A stretch of DNA of 64,000 bases, taken from contig SKCR01033432.1 of assembly GCA_019454045.1 (NCBI GenBank), positions 310,001-374,000 of the forward strand, given 5' to 3'. A program made the translations under genes and the position numbers. Below are positions 35,325 to 48,026 of this stretch, piece after piece; the stretch's first letter is position 1, and each line of letters begins with the position of its first letter. The notes beneath the pieces were generated by a model. The model was not told where the DNA came from, did not search any database, and worked only from the letters and a program-made list of their open reading frames with translations. This DNA comes from Zanthoxylum bungeanum (taxonomy: Eukaryota; Streptophyta; Magnoliopsida; Sapindales; Rutaceae).

Positions 35325-36726
35325 ATCATGGGATTACATAATAGGAGTAGAATTCAAAAGACTGATAATTTTCTCGAATGATTTTTGACATTCTTCTATC
35401 CATTTAAATGTTGCATCTTTTAATAGGAGGTTACATAATGGTCTAGATATGGTACTAAAGTTCTTAATGAACCTCCTAAAATCCTGCATATCCTTAGAAA
35501 GAAAAAATTTCCCTAACCATTTTTAGTGATGACAATTTAGAGATTACATCTAATTTTGCCTTGTCAATTTCAATACCTTATATGACACAACGTGACCCAA
35601 AATAATTCTTGAATTAATCATGAAATGGTATTTTTTCTCAGTTTAACACAAGTCATTTTTTTCACATCTTTTCAAATTATTCAGGCAATTATCAAATGAA
35701 TTCCCATATCATCCATATAGACCTCTAAACAGTATTCAACCATGTCACTAAATAAGCTTAACATGCATTGTTGGAATGTTGAATGTGCATTACAAAGTCC
35801 AAAAGGAATTTTCCTAAATACAAATATTCCAATGCGGCATGTGAATATGGTTTTTCCTGGTCTTCTAAAGCAATGGGAATCTGATAATACCAGAGTATCC
35901 ATCAAGAAAACAATAGTTTGGATGTCCAGCTACTCTTTCCAAAATTTGGTCAAGAAATGGTAAAGAGAAATGATTTTTCTAGTTGCGTCATTTAGTTTTC
36001 TATAATCAATGCACATACGCCAACTAGATGGGATGCGAGTTGGGATTAATTATCCTTTATCATTTTTTACAACAGTAATTTTAGATTTTTTGGGTAAAAC
36101 TTGTGTAGAACTTACCCACTTACTATCAGAGATATGGTAGATAATGCCTAAATCAAGAAGTTTAAGGACCTCGGTTTTTACTATTTCTTTCATGTGAGGG
36201 TTTAATCTTCTTTGGGGTTGATGATATGTTCTAGTATTATCTTATAAATGTATTTGGTGTGTGCAGATTAATGGATTAATGTCTTTTATGTCTTTTAAAG
36301 CCCATCCGACTGCTAGTTTATGTTCTTTCACATATTTAACAACTTACCTTTTTAATTGCTTGTAAGAATAGAAGAAATTACCACATGGTAAGTTTGTTTT
36401 ATCTTCTAGAAATGCATATTTCAGTCCTTCTAGCAAAGCTTTTAACTCCAATTTGGGTGCTTCCTCATATTTTTCTTCTTCCAATGTTCCTAGTTCTTCC
36501 AAATTTTTAATCTCTCATTCGTCTTCCAATATCTATGTACAGTCAAGTAGAAAATCATTAGTAATATCCGAATCCATTTATGTACTTGATTCAACAAAAT
36601 TACATGTCTAAATTTTCATGGGATCCGATAAACTCCCCTGAATATGCTTATCCATAATTGGTTCAATTAATTCTATGCTTTCGATTTCATTATCCTCAGC
36701 ATATGGGTGTTTGCACATGTTAAAAA
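35325..36726 (-). pseudogene. Athila reverse transcriptase, interrupted by X1 and X3
   Basis: Minus-strand translation gives Ty3/gypsy RT blocks in order with stops between: AVGWALKDIK, QRRLNPHMKEIV, WVSSTQV, MCIDYRKLND, FTCRIGIFVFRKIPFGLCNA, TFQQCMLSLFSDMVE and VYMDDMGIH. YMDD is the active-site motif. The polymerase copies element RNA into DNA. Upstream it joins the protease across X3 (36727-45619); downstream it joins RNase H at 14880 across X1. An almost identical partial copy lies at 16841-17848. Confidence 0.85.
36722..36726. repeat. Target-site duplication (left) of X3
   Basis: AAAAA before 36727 is repeated at 45620-45624. The uninterrupted copy at about 17813-17826 reads gttaaaaatatttacc with a single AAAAA, which proves the duplication. 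Confidence 0.85.
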
Positions 36727-37250
36727 TGTTGGGTTTTAATTGTTTGACTTTTAAAAAACAAATTCAAATGAAATTCATTTGAAATTCAAGAGAAGTGTAT
36801 TAGATACACTTGCAACCCTAAAGTAAACCTAACACACATCTCTCTCTTTTTTTCATCTCTCTCTCATTCTCTCCTTCTCCCTCTAAAATGCACGCCCAAG
36901 GGGCTGCCTTTAAGTGAAATTTTCGTGAGCAGTGAGGGTGATTAGGGGCTGATTTTGTTGTAAAATCCCTAGTGCTAGCACACCGAGAGTTATACGTAGG
37001 TGATAGGGAAACACACCCACGAGCCGGGAACCATTTGATTCAAGCTTGGAGCTCAAATAACCAACCAAAATCTGATTTTTCTGGGCGGTGGACTGCTGCA
37101 GTGGCGCCACCTTGGAGGACCTAAAATGAGTTTTGTTCTTCATCAAATCATCTCAACCGATTCGATGTGAGTATTCCGCTATCTCTTTTGATGTATTCAC
37201 ACATGTTTTTCATGCTTCTATTGATCTTGGGATCTAGAATAAAACCAACA
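36727..37250 (+). repeat. X3 partial 5' LTR (3' portion only)
   Basis: It begins at an internal family-X LTR position (tgttgggttttaattg, equivalent to tgttggcttttaattg in X1) and ends at the normal aaaaccaaca. PBS sequence atggcatcaagagcc follows at 37251. About three quarters of a normal LTR is absent. Confidence 0.85.
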
Positions 37251-37251
37251 A

Positions 37252-40250
37252 TGGCATCAAGAGCCTAGGTTTGAGCATGAAAGTTTAGGGCTTAAAATTG
37301 GGTATTTTGAATTTGAGCATGATTTTATGAAATTTGATGATTAAGTATGCTTAAATATGTTTGAATTGAAGTTTGATTGGATCAATTTCAAGAAAATATG
37401 ATTGGATCTTTTTTCCCCAATTGGTTATGGTGGCCGAATCTTACTGCCCTAATAAGTCTTGGAATTTGATTTTTTGGCAATTGGATGTGTTGGAAATCAT
37501 TCGGGATGTGGATTTAATATCGATCGTGAAATTAATTGGATTGAATTCGAATCGGATAAAAAGTCCCTCCTTGGCCGAGACTTGAAGTAGCATGTTTGGG
37601 TTTGATTTTTGTTAAAATGTGTTTGGACATGTTTTAAGTTAATGAGCATGATTAATTAGGCTAAATGATGTTTTTAGAAATGTTAATTTGGTAATTAATT
37701 ATGTTAAACACTTTATGTAATTAAATTACGAAATTGAATTTATGTAATTTAATTATTTGGGCCTAATTTTGGAAATTGGACTTTTAAAATTGTAATTGGG
37801 CTTTTTGGGCTTTGTTGTACAAAGTTGGGTTAAGGCAAATTGGATTGGATCCAATTGGGCCCAAAAACCACTTCCATTAAGCCCAAATGCGACTTAATGA
37901 ACTTTAAAGTTAAATTGGGCCTAATGGGCCAAGATTGATTTATGGGCTTATGGGGTAAATCCCGATTGGATTTTCGTTATTCGGTTTGACCGAGTTGACC
38001 AAAAGTCCACGCCTTAAGAAATCAATTAAAAGCCCATTGGACTTTAATTGAATTGACGTTGGACGTTAATCGGTCTTTGAAACGCGTTACGATTAAATTT
38101 GGAATTTAAGTTGTAAAAGATTTATTAAGTGTAGTGTAATTTTTATTTTGAATTAAATAGCGAATAATATTAAATACATGTTAAATTAGATTTAATGTTG
38201 TAGTTTAATTTAATTCGAGAATTCGTACTTTGAGTACTTATTCGCAAAATGAGTTTGACTCGAGCAAAATCAAATCATTGTTTGAACATTGGATGATCAC
38301 TAATTATCAGATTAATTAATTGATTAGATTGATTGATAACATGCTTGTTGAATACTTGGTTGTGATGAATGAATAATGTATATCGGATGGATATTAGTCG
38401 GGTGGGGGCAATTTTGGAATTGTTGTAATAAATTCGATTTATTAAATTGGACCTGCGTGTCCAGTCTTATCACCTCATATTCTTTGTATTCTCTTCTCAT
38501 CTATTCCCCTCAATGTAAATGAGGTTTCTTTAGAAGTGTAGTGTAACGGGTAGAAGTAATACAAGTGCTAGCCGTAGAGAGAAAGGGAGAGATTTGATCT
38601 AGGATCAATGTGTTAAGTATCCATCCGCATATCATTATTATTTATTTTCATATGCGCTTTATTATGTGTTTAGAATGCATGTTTAAGGGTGTATGAAGAT
38701 GAGACCTTAACAAAGATAATAAATTGGTAGCCAATTTGCACGCGAAAAACCCTCGCTATTATATTAAGCTTCTTCCCTTCCATTGAGTGATTCTTGCTCA
38801 AGATCTAAGACGGCATTGGTTTGTTGGCCAAAGTCAAGGCCCTTGTCTGTCGAAGATGTGTTTGAATCACGAAGGCTTTGTTCCATATCAGTGTCTTGTC
38901 CAAGTTGTGGTTTGTTGGCCAAAGTCAAGACCACTTCTTGTCCATCGATATTGATTACGAAGCTTTCCATGGTCAATGGGTCGCGCTTAACTGTGATCAT
39001 TAAGCTTGTTGTGCCAAATCCAAGGCTTAGTTGATTCAGAGGAAAAAGGTTAGGTAATACATTGAATGTATTGGCATATATAAGATATATGTTTCGGACT
39101 TGGATGTCCTCCTACCGGATCTAGGAATTGGATTGGATCCAATTGATCTTAGAGATCTACCTAGTTAATTATCATACAATTTATTGGCCAAAGTCAAGAT
39201 TATGTGATATTTAACGGGATCTTAGCCCACTAGGAAACACAGTTTCCCGAGTACTCGACAGAGGGTTAGAGGCTCGCCGAAAAATAATGGGGGGCAAGAA
39301 TTGAATTTGCAATATTCGTTTAATTGCTTGCTATACGCGCTCAAACAAATATCATTCGTCATTTAAATTAAATGTTAGTTGGACTAATATTTAAATCGTT
39401 GTTTTAATAAATAGTTGGACTATATTCAAACTATTAATTTATAGTTGATTTTATAATTGGATTATAGTAATCAATATAATTGATTTTAATCTATTAAATT
39501 ATATTTGATTAAATAGTTGGACTATTGTAATCATTATAATAAATAGTACCAAAGTCGTTGATTAAATAGTTGGACTATTAGAATCAAGATATAAATAATT
39601 GAAAGAATGACGTTTAATACATAATCCTAGGGAAAATGTATTTAAATGGTTTAATTTTCAAATTGGGAATATATTTCAGGATGGTCCTGGAAAATAATAA
39701 GTTATTTTATTTGATAAAATAATATATTAAGCCTAAGCTCGGAGTTAAGCAAATAGTCGAGCATAATCTTTGGAAGATTTATGTAATGATAACTTTAGTG
39801 CTTAATCCATTAAGCTTGTCGCAGTAGACTCCTTAATTTCTGAATCAGAAGTAAGGATTAGATGCATAAAGTATGATAATGAATTGAATGATCTTCAAAG
39901 AATCTATCCTTAGAATCTTAGAAGTACTAAGTTGCAATTAATAACTCTTGGAGAGTTAATAACTATTCTCAAGGAGATAAAGTCAAACTTTGCAATTAGG
40001 CAAGTTGCGCAAGGCGCACCTTACTTCGATATTCTACAAGGCCAAGGCTTGGCCAAAGGCTACTAGAATGTTGAAAAGGGCGAAGGCACGATCATTATAA
40101 TCTTCTGGGAAGATAAAGAACATATCCCAAAATGTCTGCTTAAATGTGGCAAATGGCATCGCGGAAACGTGACTGCCGTTTGAACAAAGCAGACATGAAG
40201 GAATTAAAGAAAGGGCAAGGCTCTGCCTTTAAATGCGTTTGTCAATATTA
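37252..40250 (+). other. X3 PBS, leader and decayed gag
   Basis: The PBS TGGCATCA at 37252 is followed by a leader like those of X1 and X2, including ttgttggccaaagtcaag motifs near 38820, 38915 and 39182. The gag region from about 39300 is AT-rich and full of stops. No usable frame remains. Confidence 0.65.
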
Positions 40251-43046
40251 TGTTCACTACTAGTATTAAAATTAGATTTTAAATACTTAGTGTGTTACAT
40301 AAATATGTACTGATGTGCAGGATCTGCTGTAAGCAGGATACTGACCTCAGTTGAGATTAATTTGCGGACTGGAAACGGGACGAAAGTCGCTGTTTTTTTT
40401 AACCGTAGATACCTAAGTTTAGGAACTACCTTCGGGTATGTACCTAAATTAGGAAACTGTTACAATGTAACTAGTTTGACTAGAAACATTATCTCTATAT
40501 CAGTGTTTAATCCGTTGCGGATGAACCTTTATATTCTAGAACACTAAAGTGTTTTATTATATAGAGATGATATTGAGATTTACACGTTAGATGTGAATAA
40601 CAGTATTTATATTTTGAATATAAATAATATCTCGAACATATCAGATGACAATCAAATAGCTCAAACTGATTTGATCAGAAGAAACTAATTGTGGCATTGT
40701 TGTTTGGGACACAATAAAACCAGAATCGTATATCCGCACTTTTGAAGAGTGGGTACTAAGACTAATTTGATTCTAATCAAATAAAGTCTATGAATCTAGT
40801 TTATTGGGCAATGTGCCTAAAACACTATTTACTTGGTAAAAGAATAAATGCCACAGATCTGTTAGCCCTAGTTCATAGTAAAGCAAGTGGGCACATGTCT
40901 AGCTAGGCTAGATATGGATATGAATATTTCGTGACCCATACGGATGTGGCATCGCGTTATGGTTATGTGTTTCTTTTGAAGAACACAAATCGGAAACTTT
41001 TACAGTTTTGACACGAAATAGACAAACAGATCAGCTAAAGTATTAAAACATCACGGTAAGACCGTAATGGAAATTACTTAAGCAATAAGTTTCTAAAATA
41101 CTTGAAAGAGTATAATATTATTTCAAATAAGGACTCCTCACGGAACACGTCAATTTGACGATGTGTCCGAAAAAGGATAAACTGAATTTTGTTGGACATG
41201 ATAAGGTTAATCATGAGTCGCTATGAGCTACTATTTCCTTCAACGGATAAATATATACAGTGCATAACTTATTTAGAATAAGGTTCCATCAAAATCTGTT
41301 TGACAGATTTCATATTAGATATGAATAGGAAAGAAATCGGGTTTCACATTCCTATATATTTGGGTATGTTATGCATATATTTGGTGATGATACCAAACTA
41401 GAACCCAATTGTATAAGTGCCAATTGTAAGGTTATCCTAGAGATACCATAAGTATTGTATTTATACATCTCACCTGAGAACAATTAGATTGTTGCTCACC
41501 ATGCGGTTTTCCTAAGAGGAATACCGATATGCAGTGGTAAGTGAGAGGATAGTAAAAACTCGATAAAAATCGGAGTAATACTGTCCAAGGCACCGAATCT
41601 TAATGGAACATAAATAGTTCATCAAGGATGAAACTATTACCAATAATCTTCGAATACACAAGAACCGCGTAGATCGGAGAGAGTCAGAAAACAACCTCAG
41701 GTATGGGTTTCTGATCTCACCTCATAAATATGTCTATCTTATTGAGGTATACCAACTGACTACGTATGAGGTAGTGATACAAGGTATCGACTTCCAATTG
41801 TGACAAAGTGTCATGAATCCGAAATGGATTCCATGTATATCAACTATGTTTAGACACTAGTTGTTGTACCGCAAGGCATTGTGCCTACTGGTACTATATA
41901 AGTCGTCAAGGAAGACATACATAGTTGGCAACATACCAACACATAAAGCTAGGCTTTTGCGGAAAGGTATCGTTATCGACATTGTGTTGATTATGATTCA
42001 ACTTTTTAACTGTTGCCACGGTAAATCCATTTGGATAATGCTTGCTGATGCTGTATGTTTCATTTATGAAATATGTCAGCTGAACGGGAAAATCACTTTC
42101 CTGAAAAGGAAACCTTGGAGGATGTTTTTCAACATCCTGACGGTTTTGTCGTACCAAAACTAGCAAACAAGGTTTGCAAGTTATTCGATATCCATGTTTG
42201 GATTGACGTAAGCATAGGTTCTAGGAATTATCGTTTTGACATAATCATAATAGAGTATGGATTAATTCAAAACGAAATGATTCTTGTGTATATAAGGAGG
42301 TTAGTGGGAGCGCACTGAAAGTGGCTGTCCTATAAATAATGATAATATATGTCATTTCTTGGAAATGATATTCCCATAAATAACAGTCAGGGAAAGCTAA
42401 GCTTTCGAGTAAACTCTCCGAGAAACCGTACATTGAAAAATTTACGCAACCTGGTGTCTCATATGCTTTGAGCATATAGATTCACAAACAGGCCAGTCCA
42501 AGTGATAGTCACTGGATTGAAGTTAAGAACATCCGTTAGTATCTTAGAGAACTAAGGATGCATGTCTTAATCTGTGGAGAAAGAGAACTTGAAGTGACTG
42601 GGATCACTACTGTAAGTTTCCTAAACCGATATAACGACTAAAAGTCGCAAACGGTACTATACAGTTTGAATAACGGTACAGTGAGCTGGAAATCTTCCAA
42701 GCAAGATACTGTTACCGAATAAACAACAAATACGGGTAATTGTTGCAGCTGTGGCAGCAATGGAAGACATCTTGGTCAATAAAATATCTAATTAGATTAG
42801 ATACAGTTCTGTTAGCAGCTGAGCTAGGCGTCAGCGCAGGCTAAAGAATTAATGGTCTCATCAACGATCTAAATATATACTTCGATATTCATCTGATTCT
42901 TTCGGATCATATATCGTGGTGATGTGATGATCGAATAAATCGCATCAGATGATAATCATGCAAATCCACTTATGAAAGCATTTCCTCAGTAATTTGAGCC
43001 AACCGTACATAGTTCGGGTGTTAGACACTCGAGTGACTGGTTATAG
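40251..43046 (+). pseudogene. X3 gag-pol relic (protease to RNase H)
   Basis: Plus-strand translation shows scattered Copia blocks: LGNCYNVTSLTRNIISISVF near 40460 (the block after the protease), a GAG-pre-integrase stretch near 40800-40900, and VFQHPDGFVVPKLANKVCKL near 42130 (RT block corresponding to VYMQQPDGF). Stops and indels are frequent. It lacks the YVDD segment and about 250 bp after it, as X1 does. Confidence 0.75.
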
Positions 43047-43049
43047 GCC

Positions 43050-43060
43050 AAGTGGGAGAT
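43050..43060 (+). other. X3 polypurine tract
   Basis: aagtgggagat directly precedes the LTR start TGTTGGACAA at 43061, identical to the tract of X2. Confidence 0.85.
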
Positions 43061-43787
43061 TGTTGGACAATTATGACCCATAGCGTCACTATTTGTACAG
43101 ATCATGATGTTGTTGTACAAATTAACTATGTAACATAGGAAGTTGCACTCTTATCGTTTGTGATTAGATCACCTAGATATATAAATGATGAGAGGTCCCT
43201 ATGATTTGTTCCTGGACGGAGAATGATATGAGACAGTATCAGTCCACGTAGGATAAATCATTAAATATCCCTAGTCAGAGTATTATCGAGATTGGACATC
43301 GATAGATACGTAAAAGACTATATTACACTTGTGCGTGTTTGTGAGGCCACAACGACATAGTTCTCATATATTTGGGTATATGATACTCATGCAAGTGTAG
43401 TAGGAGGTTGTGTTTCACCGATGGTACGGGAAACAGCTTCGCTCTGGATAGACCCCCTCGGAATCCCATTGGTAGTATGACTATGTGTCTATGGGAGTCC
43501 GACATCAGGGTAGGAGTATTTGGTCTTAACCTGAGACTTGCACCGCTAATACTTGCGACAATCAATATAATTTGGTTACGGTTGTCCAGGGCTTTAACAA
43601 GTTCTCTGCGTACGCCAATACTGGGTATATTGAGAATCGTAGTATGTTGGGTGTGATGTCAAGATGAAAGTATCACTCCAGTCATAGTGGAGATGATGGT
43701 CACGTAGGATACGGGACTGGTGCTCTTAAATGCTGCAACTATCTGGATAAAATGACAAGGTCAGGTTTATCCGATTATAGATACTAG
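43061..43787 (+). repeat. X3 3' LTR, first 727 bp, plus sense
   Basis: It starts TGTTGGACAATTATGACCCA and stops at ...atactag, where the sequence turns into antisense LTR. It is highly similar to the reverse complement of 44893-45619 and less similar to other copies, so the two arms look like sister LTRs. Confidence 0.85.
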
Positions 43788-45619
43788 CACTAGGGATTTT
43801 GCAATAAAATCAGCCCCTAATCACCCTCACTGCTCACGGCAATTTCAGTTGAAGGCAGCCCATTGGGCGTGTATTTTAGAGGGAGAAGGAGAGAATGAGA
43901 GAGAGATGAAAAAGAGAGAGAGATGTGTGTTAGGTTTACTTTAGGGTTGCAAGTGTATCTAATACACTTCTCTTGAATTTCAATTGAATTTCATTTGCAT
44001 TTGCTTTTTAAAAGTCAAACAATTAAAACCCAACAACCACACATCATGTCACATCAAGTCATATCAACTTTAATAAAGTGACATGATGTCATGTCACATC
44101 ACTCAAAGTGATAAGTGATTTGACGCTTGATGCGACTAATGATTTGACGCTTGATATGACTTACGTGCCGCACTCGAATTCGAAATGCGAATGAGCTCGA
44201 AAATAATCTCGGGCTCAGATTCGTTAATTCCAAATTAACGATTTCTTCGTTGCGTCGTAATTAAATCTAATTTAATTAAATAATCATGCCAAGCATAATT
44301 ACTATTCACATCGCTAACGAATTAATTCTAAATTAATTCGTTCGCCCGAATTAAAATCCAATTTTAATTCCGCATCGAAATCCAATTCGTTTAATATATC
44401 AAATATATTAATTTACCGATTAATTCCAAATTAATCGTTATCTCTCTTTAAATGAATTTTATCTTAGATAAAATATCTCCGAAATTAATCCCAGATTAAT
44501 TTTCTCTCTCTTCTAATTAATCCTAGATTAATTTTCTCTCTCTTCTAATTAATCCCAAATTAATTTTAAAGTGCAAGTCATACATCATCGATGAATTATT
44601 GGGAAGCGACACATGAGATCCCCGGATATGTTGGCAGTAACTACGGTTGTCGGACTATCCGAACACGTAAGTACCTCGTACTACGTTTTACCGATTTACA
44701 AGACAAGGTTGGCCTCTAGCAAAGCGCCATGCCTACCCAATTCTCTGAAAATATCCTTACAGGAATAGAGGATCTGTATCAGGCATAGTATACGTAGTAT
44801 TACGTATTTCTGTCTAGTAACGGATGATCACGTGCTAGGCCTGGGGCTGGAATTATGTCTACCCCCTACGAAGCACATGTCGGATGTCTGGTAACTAGTC
44901 TCTATAATCGGATAAACCTGACCTTGTCATTTTATCCCGATAGCTGCAGCATTTAAGAGCACCAGTCCCGTATCCTACGTGACCATCATCTCCACTATGA
45001 CTGGAGTGATACTTCCGTCTTGACATCACACCCAACACACTACGATTCTCAATATACCTAGTATTGGCGTACGCAGAACCTGTTAAAGCCCTGGAGGACC
45101 GCAACCAAAGTATATTGATTGTCTCAAGTATTAGCGGTGCAAGTCGCAGGTTAAGACAAAATACACCTACCCTGATGTTGGACTCCCATAGACACATAGT
45201 CATACTACCAATGGGATTTCGAGGGGGTCTATCCAGAGCGAAGCTGTTTCCCGTACCATCGGTGAAACACAACCTCCTACTACACTTGCATGAGTATCCT
45301 ATACCCAAATATATGAGAACTATGCCGTTGTGCCCTCACAAACGCGCACAAGTGTAATATAGTCTTTTACGTATCTATCGATGTCCAATCTCGATAATAC
45401 TCTGACTAGGGATATTTAATGATTTATCCTACGTGGACTGATACTGTCTCATCTCATTCTCCGTCCAGGAACAAATCATAGGGACCTCTCATCATTTATA
45501 TATCTAGGTGATCTAATCACAAACGATAAGAATGCAACTTCCTATGTTACATAGTTAATTTGTACAACAACATCATGATCTGTACAAACAGTGACGCTAC
45601 GGGTCATAATTGTCCAACA
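43784..45619 (-). repeat. X3 antisense LTR copy (1836 bp)
   Basis: Minus-sense LTR from its true start at 45619 (TGTTGGACAATTATGACCCG) to ...aaaatccctagtg near 43789, missing only the last few hundred bases of a full LTR. It contains the palindrome chain (44221-44570), with an extra repeat of the ctaattaatcc unit, and a 137-codon sense frame (45308-44895). Confidence 0.85.
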
Positions 45620-46291
45620 AAAAATATTTACCTTCAATGTCATGTTGCCAAAAGACAGATTAATGATTCTATTCCTGCAATTAATTAAAGCGTTAGATGT
45701 TGCTAAAAATGGGCAACCAAATATTGCAGGGATTGGCTTATAACTGTCTGCCACAGGTTGTGTTTCTAAGAAAATAAAAACCACATGATATATGATTTTA
45801 TCGACTTGTAATAACACATCTTCCGCAATTCCTTTTGGTACATTAACAGGGCTATCTGCAACTAAAAGAGTAGTTAAAGTTGGTTTTATCTCACCGATAT
45901 TAAGTTGTTGGTAAACTGAAAATTGAAGTAAATTTACACTAGCTCCAAGATCAAGCAAAACATGTTCAATGTTTTGACTTCTAATAATACAAGAAATAGT
46001 TGGACAACCAGGGTCCTTATATTTTGATGCATTATTGGTTGAGAGAATGAAGCTTCTCTGTTCTGCTAGAAAGGCTTTTTCTCTTACCTGATGTTTTCTT
46101 TTAACGGTGCACAAGTCTTTCAGAAATTTAGCATAAGATGGTATATGTTGGATGGAATCTAACAAAAGAATATTGACATTTACCTGTTTAAATATTTCAT
46201 AAATTTCTGGGGAATGGTTCAATTTCTTTGTTTTTAATGCTTGAGGAAATGGAGGTGCATATGACAAATTATTATTATCAACGACGGGCAA
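45620..46291 (-). pseudogene. Athila protease and gag C-terminus
   Basis: The frame from 46291 includes CPTISCIIRS, then VLLDLGASVNLLQFSVYQQL with the retropepsin D-x-G-A-S active site, VPKGIAEDVLLQVD, IPAIFGCPFLATSNALINCR and LSFGNMTLKVNIF, where X3 interrupts it. These are characteristic of Athila proteases, which cleave the Gag-Pol polyprotein. The window frame runs on into X3 LTR sequence, so residues after VNIF are not Athila. The frame itself is open, but neighbouring parts are not. Confidence 0.88.
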
Positions 46292-46342
46292 TGGTTCATC
46301 AACCCCTTCCTCACCCTCTGAATCTATTTTATTCTCAACTTT

Positions 46343-47782
46343 TCAAGGTTCAAGAATAGGTTTGTGGATGTCCTTGCCACTACAGAGTAATAACATATTG
46401 ACGTGGTCTAAGTGTTGATTTCTAGAACTACCCTCGTAAGGATTTAGATGACTTTTGGGATTTAACTGTGGTTGTGCAGAAAACTTTCCTTTCTCATTAA
46501 TGGTTAATGCATATGTGATTTTGGCAAAAGTTTCTCTCAAATCACTCATTATTTGTGCATTTTGGTTATTGAGGATACATGTTTCTCCATGAATGCATTC
46601 AAGGTATCCTCAATGGTTTTTCCTATATGATGGGACAAATGGTGCATAATTCTGGGAATTTCAGAAATTCTAGTGAACCTAAGGAGGTTGTTGCGATGAT
46701 TGTGCTTGGTTATCATTCCTACAATTGAAGTTTGGATGGTTTCTCCAACCATAATTGTAGGTCTTTGAGTATGGCTTTGGATTTGGTCTATTGAATGTGT
46801 TTACGAAACGGACTTGGTCATGAAGGCATTCTTGCAGGGCTGGCAATAATGGGCAAATTTGTGTGACATGTTCATTTGAATTACAGATTTGACATAGGAC
46901 TTCTTGAACTGACTTGACATAATCACTCTTCCTACTTCTAAAGCCTCAATTTTTTAAGAAAGAGATGCATACTGGACAGTAAGGTCATGGTCTTCCCTAA
47001 GGTTAAACATACATTTACTAGATAGTTGTTGTTTTATAGATGACTCATAAATGCCAACTGTATCTCATTATTGTGCATCCTCTACTATAAGTTCTAGGTA
47101 ATCTAATGCATCTTCGGGATCTTTATCCCTAAACTCATCGTTAAATATCATCTCCACTACTTGTCTAGCTTGGGGTGTTAAAATCTCGTAGAAGTACACA
47201 ACCAACCTCCATGTTTCAAACCCGAGATGTAGATAAACATTTAACATTTCTTTAAACCTCTCCAACATTGGTAAAGTGGTTCCCCCGACTCTTGTGTGAA
47301 GGTTGTGATTCTCCTCTTAAAAGAAGTTGTTATATAAGGGACAAAGAAATTTTTAAGAAACTATTCTTGTAAATCATCTCATGTTCTAATAGATCCCGAC
47401 TTAAGGTTTGACAGCCAAATTTTGGCTATGTCCTTTAAAGAAAAAGGAAAAAAAAATTTAAACGAATTAAATTCATGCTACAATTTTGGTATGTGTAAGT
47501 GTTACATACCTTTTCAAACTCCTTTAAGTGCTGATAATGATTTTCTGATTCTAGACAGTAAAATATGGGTAAAGGAGGATGATACATAATTTAAAATTGA
47601 AACATGTTGCATCTGGAGGAAAAACAATACAAGATAGTAATCTTGTCTTAATAGGATTATTATCTGAGTGTCCTAGGATGATTAGGATCTCCATGATGAG
47701 ATTCATTTTCTTCCTGATTAACTGGGTTTTCAACTCGGGCATGTGGATTTTCAACTGGATTTTCAATTTGGTTCTCAGCCAT
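46343..47782 (-). pseudogene. Athila gag
   Basis: The likely start is the ATG at 47782 (MAENQIENPVENPHARVEN). A typical retrotransposon gag block lies at 47268-47068 (MLERFKEMLNVYLHLGF, VVYFYEILTPQARQVVEMI, DKDPEDALDYLELIVEDAQ). A CX2CX4HX4C zinc knuckle (CQICNSNEHVTQIC) lies at about 46850-46900. Later frames 46752-46549 and 46549-46343 hold a proline/asparagine-rich tail. Several frameshifts and stops separate these pieces, so no gag protein can be made. Confidence 0.8.
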
Positions 47783-48002
47783 TTTGACGAACGATGAAGG
47801 TGATGGAGATTCTCTGTTTAGTCTTTCGCTGGATGATCGAGACCAGTGTCTCATGCAACCTAAACAAAAAAATAAAACAAAAGCAAACACAATATTTTAC
47901 AAAAAGGAAATAAATGACAAGAAAAAAAATAAACTAAACAAAAAATGAAAATAAAATAAAGAAAAATAAAAAGAAAAATTATTATATTTACTAAATAATA
48001 AT
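47783..48002 (-). other. Athila leader
   Basis: AT- and A-rich stretch of about 220 bp between the PBS and the gag ATG. Nothing else is recognised in it. Confidence 0.6.
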
Positions 48003-48020
48003 TCCCAGGCAACGATGCTA
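48003..48020 (-). other. Athila primer-binding site (tRNA-Asp-like)
   Basis: The minus strand reads tagcatcgttgcctggga, a mutated form of TGGCGCCGTTGCCGGGGA. Athila and Tat elements use that sequence to prime from tRNA-Asp. It lies 6 bases from the LTR end at 48027. Confidence 0.7.
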
Positions 48021-48026
48021 GAAACT

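Larger units (their letters stand above)
36727..45619 (+). mobile_element. Copia element X3 with rearranged, inverted LTR structure
   Basis: The element is bounded by AAAAA duplications but its organisation is abnormal. Plus-sense parts: the last 524 bp of an LTR (36727-37250), PBS, leader, decayed gag-pol, PPT, and the first 727 bp of the 3' LTR (43061-43787). It then switches strand: 43784-45619 is an LTR in antisense, ending at its true terminus TGTTGGACAA. The switch shares the 4 bases CTAG. The left end is not a normal LTR terminus but an internal LTR site that reads TGTTGGG. Pol shares the deletions of X1. Confidence 0.85.

Noticed and set aside
38764..39034. Overlapping frames on both strands in the X3 leader (also 31432-31683 in X1)
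   Set aside because: They coincide with the repeated ttggccaaagtcaag leader motifs, lie upstream of gag, and match no protein family.
36727..45619. Simple inversion of an intact X3 between its two LTRs
   Set aside because: A single inversion does not explain why the left end starts at an internal LTR position directly at the TSD and why part of the LTR is present twice on the right. Rearrangement before integration fits better, though later multi-step change is not excluded.
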